DNA of 6,577 nucleotides from Candidatus Stahliibacteriota bacterium (GTDB lineage Bacteria; Hydrothermota; UBA3073): positions 1 to 6,577 of the forward strand of contig DAOUSS010000082.1 of NCBI GenBank assembly GCA_030627085.1. Direction: 5' to 3'. Positions 5,338 through 6,577 of this stretch are shown here, piece after piece (position 1 is the first letter of the stretch; each line of letters opens with the position of its first letter). The notes below the pieces were generated by a model. The model was not told where the DNA came from, searched no databases, and saw only the letters and a list, made by a program, of their open reading frames with translations. A program made the position numbers and the translations under genes.

Positions 5338-6441
5338 TATTGTTTTTGCCATATCAAGGGTCGATGCATTCCCTCCCATATCGTATGTCTTTATCTTGCC
5401 TTCCTTTATTGTTTCTGCAACGGCATTCTCCAGTCTTGTAGCATTCTCGCCTTCCCTGAGCCATTCAAGCATAAGTTTCGTTGCAAGTATTGTCGCTATT
5501 GGATTTACTTTATACTGTCCTGCATACTTTGGAGCAGAGCCATGTGTTGGTTCAAATATGGCAAGGCTGTCACCAATGTTGCCTGCCGATGCAAATCCCA
5601 GTCCACCCACCAATTGACTACACAGGTCAGAGATTATGTCCCCGAACATATTTGATGTAACAAGCACCGAATAGTTCTGCGGATTCTTTATAAGCCACAT
5701 ACACATTGCATCCACATTTGTCTCTTCTAGTTCAATATCCGGATACTCTTTTTTAATATCTCTTGCCTCCCTTATCATCATCCCTGATGTTTCCCTTATT
5801 ACATTTGGCTTCTCCACAACTGTTACCTTCTCTCTGCCGGTTTTTTTTGCATATTCAAATGCCTTTCGAATGATTCTCCTGCACCCTTTCTTTGAAAATA
5901 TCCTCATAGATATTGCGAGTTCATCTTCTGGTACATCCTTGAATCTCTCCATCTTTTTGTGATTCTGCAAGAGATAAGTCCTCAATTCTTCAGGGGTAGG
6001 ATAGAATTCAATCCCACTGTATAACCCTTCTGTATTCTCTCTGAATACGACTATATCTATTTCACTCCTGTAATTTAAAGGATTACCGGGGTATGCCTTG
6101 CAGGGTCTCATATTTGTATAGAGGTTGAATATCTGTCTCAGGGCTACTATTGGACTATAGTATGTTAGGCCCTTTCCTTTTAAGTCTGGGGAGAGTTCTT
6201 TTTCCGCCTCCTCCTTTGGTTTGGATGTTGTTGCACCGAAGAGAGCACAGTCAACCGTTTTAAGGATATCAATGGTTCTCTGAGGGAGAGGATTGCCTTC
6301 CTTCATCCAGAATTCCCAACCAATATCACAGGGTATATATTCTGCATCAAGGTTTATCTTGTCCAGCACTATCCTCGCTGCATCCATCACATCTCTTCCA
6401 ACTCCATCTCCCGGCATCCACGCTATCCTGTATCTTGCCAT
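5323..6441 (-). CDS. Isocitrate/isopropylmalate dehydrogenase family protein, probably isocitrate dehydrogenase-like
   Basis: The family oxidatively decarboxylates (R)-malate-type substrates with NAD(P)+ and Mg/Mn in the cytoplasm. All 372 residues of a complete enzyme are present: GDGVGRDV (11-18), substrate arginines in ALRQIFNLYTNMRP (100-113; R102, R112) and FRENTEGLYSG (133-143; R134, Y141), the catalytic lysine in EKPNV (K211), metal aspartates D244 and, in NMFGDIISD, D268 and D272, then EPTHGSAPKYAGQ (297-309). Residues 144-200 resemble the small-domain segment of bacterial IDH, longer than in IPMDH. By comparison with E. coli Icd from memory, S113 aligns with S96 but N115 with I98, and cofactor residues are mixed (K305, Y306, V312 as in NADP enzymes; DMGGNAST at 354-361 as in NAD enzymes). 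Substrate is therefore not certain: isocitrate first, homoisocitrate or isopropylmalate possible. It has a strong TAAGGAGG (6446-6453) 4 bases before the ATG. No leucine or citrate-cycle genes are adjacent. Confidence 0.88.
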   Translation of the reverse strand: MARYRIAWMPGDGVGRDVMDAARIVLDKINLDAEYIPCDIGWEFWMKEGNPLPQRTIDILKTVDCALFGATTSKPKEEAEKELSPDLKGKGLTYYSPIVALRQIFNLYTNMRPCKAYPGNPLNYRSEIDIVVFRENTEGLYSGIEFYPTPEELRTYLLQNHKKMERFKDVPEDELAISMRIFSKKGCRRIIRKAFEYAKKTGREKVTVVEKPNVIRETSGMMIREARDIKKEYPDIELEETNVDAMCMWLIKNPQNYSVLVTSNMFGDIISDLCSQLVGGLGFASAGNIGDSLAIFEPTHGSAPKYAGQYKVNPIATILATKLMLEWLREGENATRLENAVAETIKEGKIKTYDMGGNASTLDMAKTIAEKI

Positions 6442-6445
6442 ATAT

Positions 6446-6453
6446 CCTCCTTA
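6446..6453 (-). promoter_or_regulatory. Strong ribosome binding site of the dehydrogenase gene
   Basis: Read on the minus strand this is TAAGGAGG, a near-perfect match to the 16S anti-Shine-Dalgarno, 4 bases before the ATG at 6441. It decides the start of the dehydrogenase gene. Confidence 0.85.
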
Positions 6454-6515
6454 TATTTACCTGTAGGAACAACCCTTGTCAGGCTGTGCAAAAAGTCAAA
6501 TTTCAACATGGTAGT

Positions 6516-6540
6516 CGCAACTTTTAAGTTGCGCAACTTG
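6516..6540. repeat. Nested palindromes built from GCAACTT half-sites
   Basis: CGCAACTT (6516-6523) and AAGTTGCG (6526-6533) are perfect inverted arms around TT. AAGTTGCGCAACTT (6526-6539) is a second, perfect 14-base palindrome that shares the middle half-site. The three half-sites alternate direction. The 124 bases from 6454 to the window end hold no gene I can see. This could be an intergenic repeat remnant or an operator-like site upstream of the dehydrogenase gene. Confidence 0.6.
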
Positions 6541-6577
6541 AATCCAGAACAGCATCTTCTATTCGCAGACTGAAGTC

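Noticed and set aside
6442..6482. Promoter for the dehydrogenase gene (minus-strand CTGACA near 6477-6482)
   Set aside because: The best -10 at 17 bases spacing (TAAATA) matches only three positions. Not strong enough to list.

Overview
The window looks like a stretch of chromosome from a Gram-negative (diderm) bacterium, probably from a little-cultivated lineage. The diderm call rests on an LptC-like lipoprotein and an LptA/OstA-like periplasmic protein, which belong to lipopolysaccharide transport. The DNA is moderately AT-rich, with many ATA (Ile) and AGA/AGG (Arg) codons. That use is common in thermophilic or candidate-phylum bacteria (WOR-3/Stahlbacteria, TA06 or Hydrothermae would fit). 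The lineage is a guess from style, not a result.

Left part (1-2438): an envelope-biogenesis operon on the plus strand. A consensus-like promoter (110-138) sits so close to accA that the predicted transcription start is the A of its ATG, so accA looks leaderless. accA (carboxyltransferase alpha subunit of acetyl-CoA carboxylase) is followed after 75 bases by an lptC-like lipoprotein gene. That gene overlaps an lptA-like gene by 4 bases (ATGA). A hairpin plus T-tract right after lptA ends the operon. Fatty acid supply and LPS export are thus likely co-transcribed.

Middle (2409-2824): a 416-base gap without a recognised gene, but not empty. It holds the terminator, a perfect TTGACA-N17-TATAAT promoter, a perfect 16-base tandem duplication, two copies of an imperfect palindromic repeat (a third lies at 23-70, upstream of accA), and an unrecognised 57-codon ORF with a strong Shine-Dalgarno and TTG start that ends 23 bases before secD. 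The predicted secD leader is about 350 nt.

Right-centre (2825-5318): secD and secF, 10 bases apart, encode the proton-driven accessory part of the Sec translocon. No yajC is seen beside them.

Right (5323-6441, minus strand): a complete isocitrate/isopropylmalate-type decarboxylating dehydrogenase, convergent with secF with only 4 bases between stop codons. Its cofactor-site residues are a mixture of the NADP-IDH and NAD/IPMDH patterns. Upstream of it (6454-6577) lie nested palindromic repeats and no visible gene.

Most of the window is ordinary housekeeping. The parts worth a second look are the leaderless accA promoter, the long secD leader with its small ORF, the dispersed palindromic repeat, and the mixed signature of the dehydrogenase.
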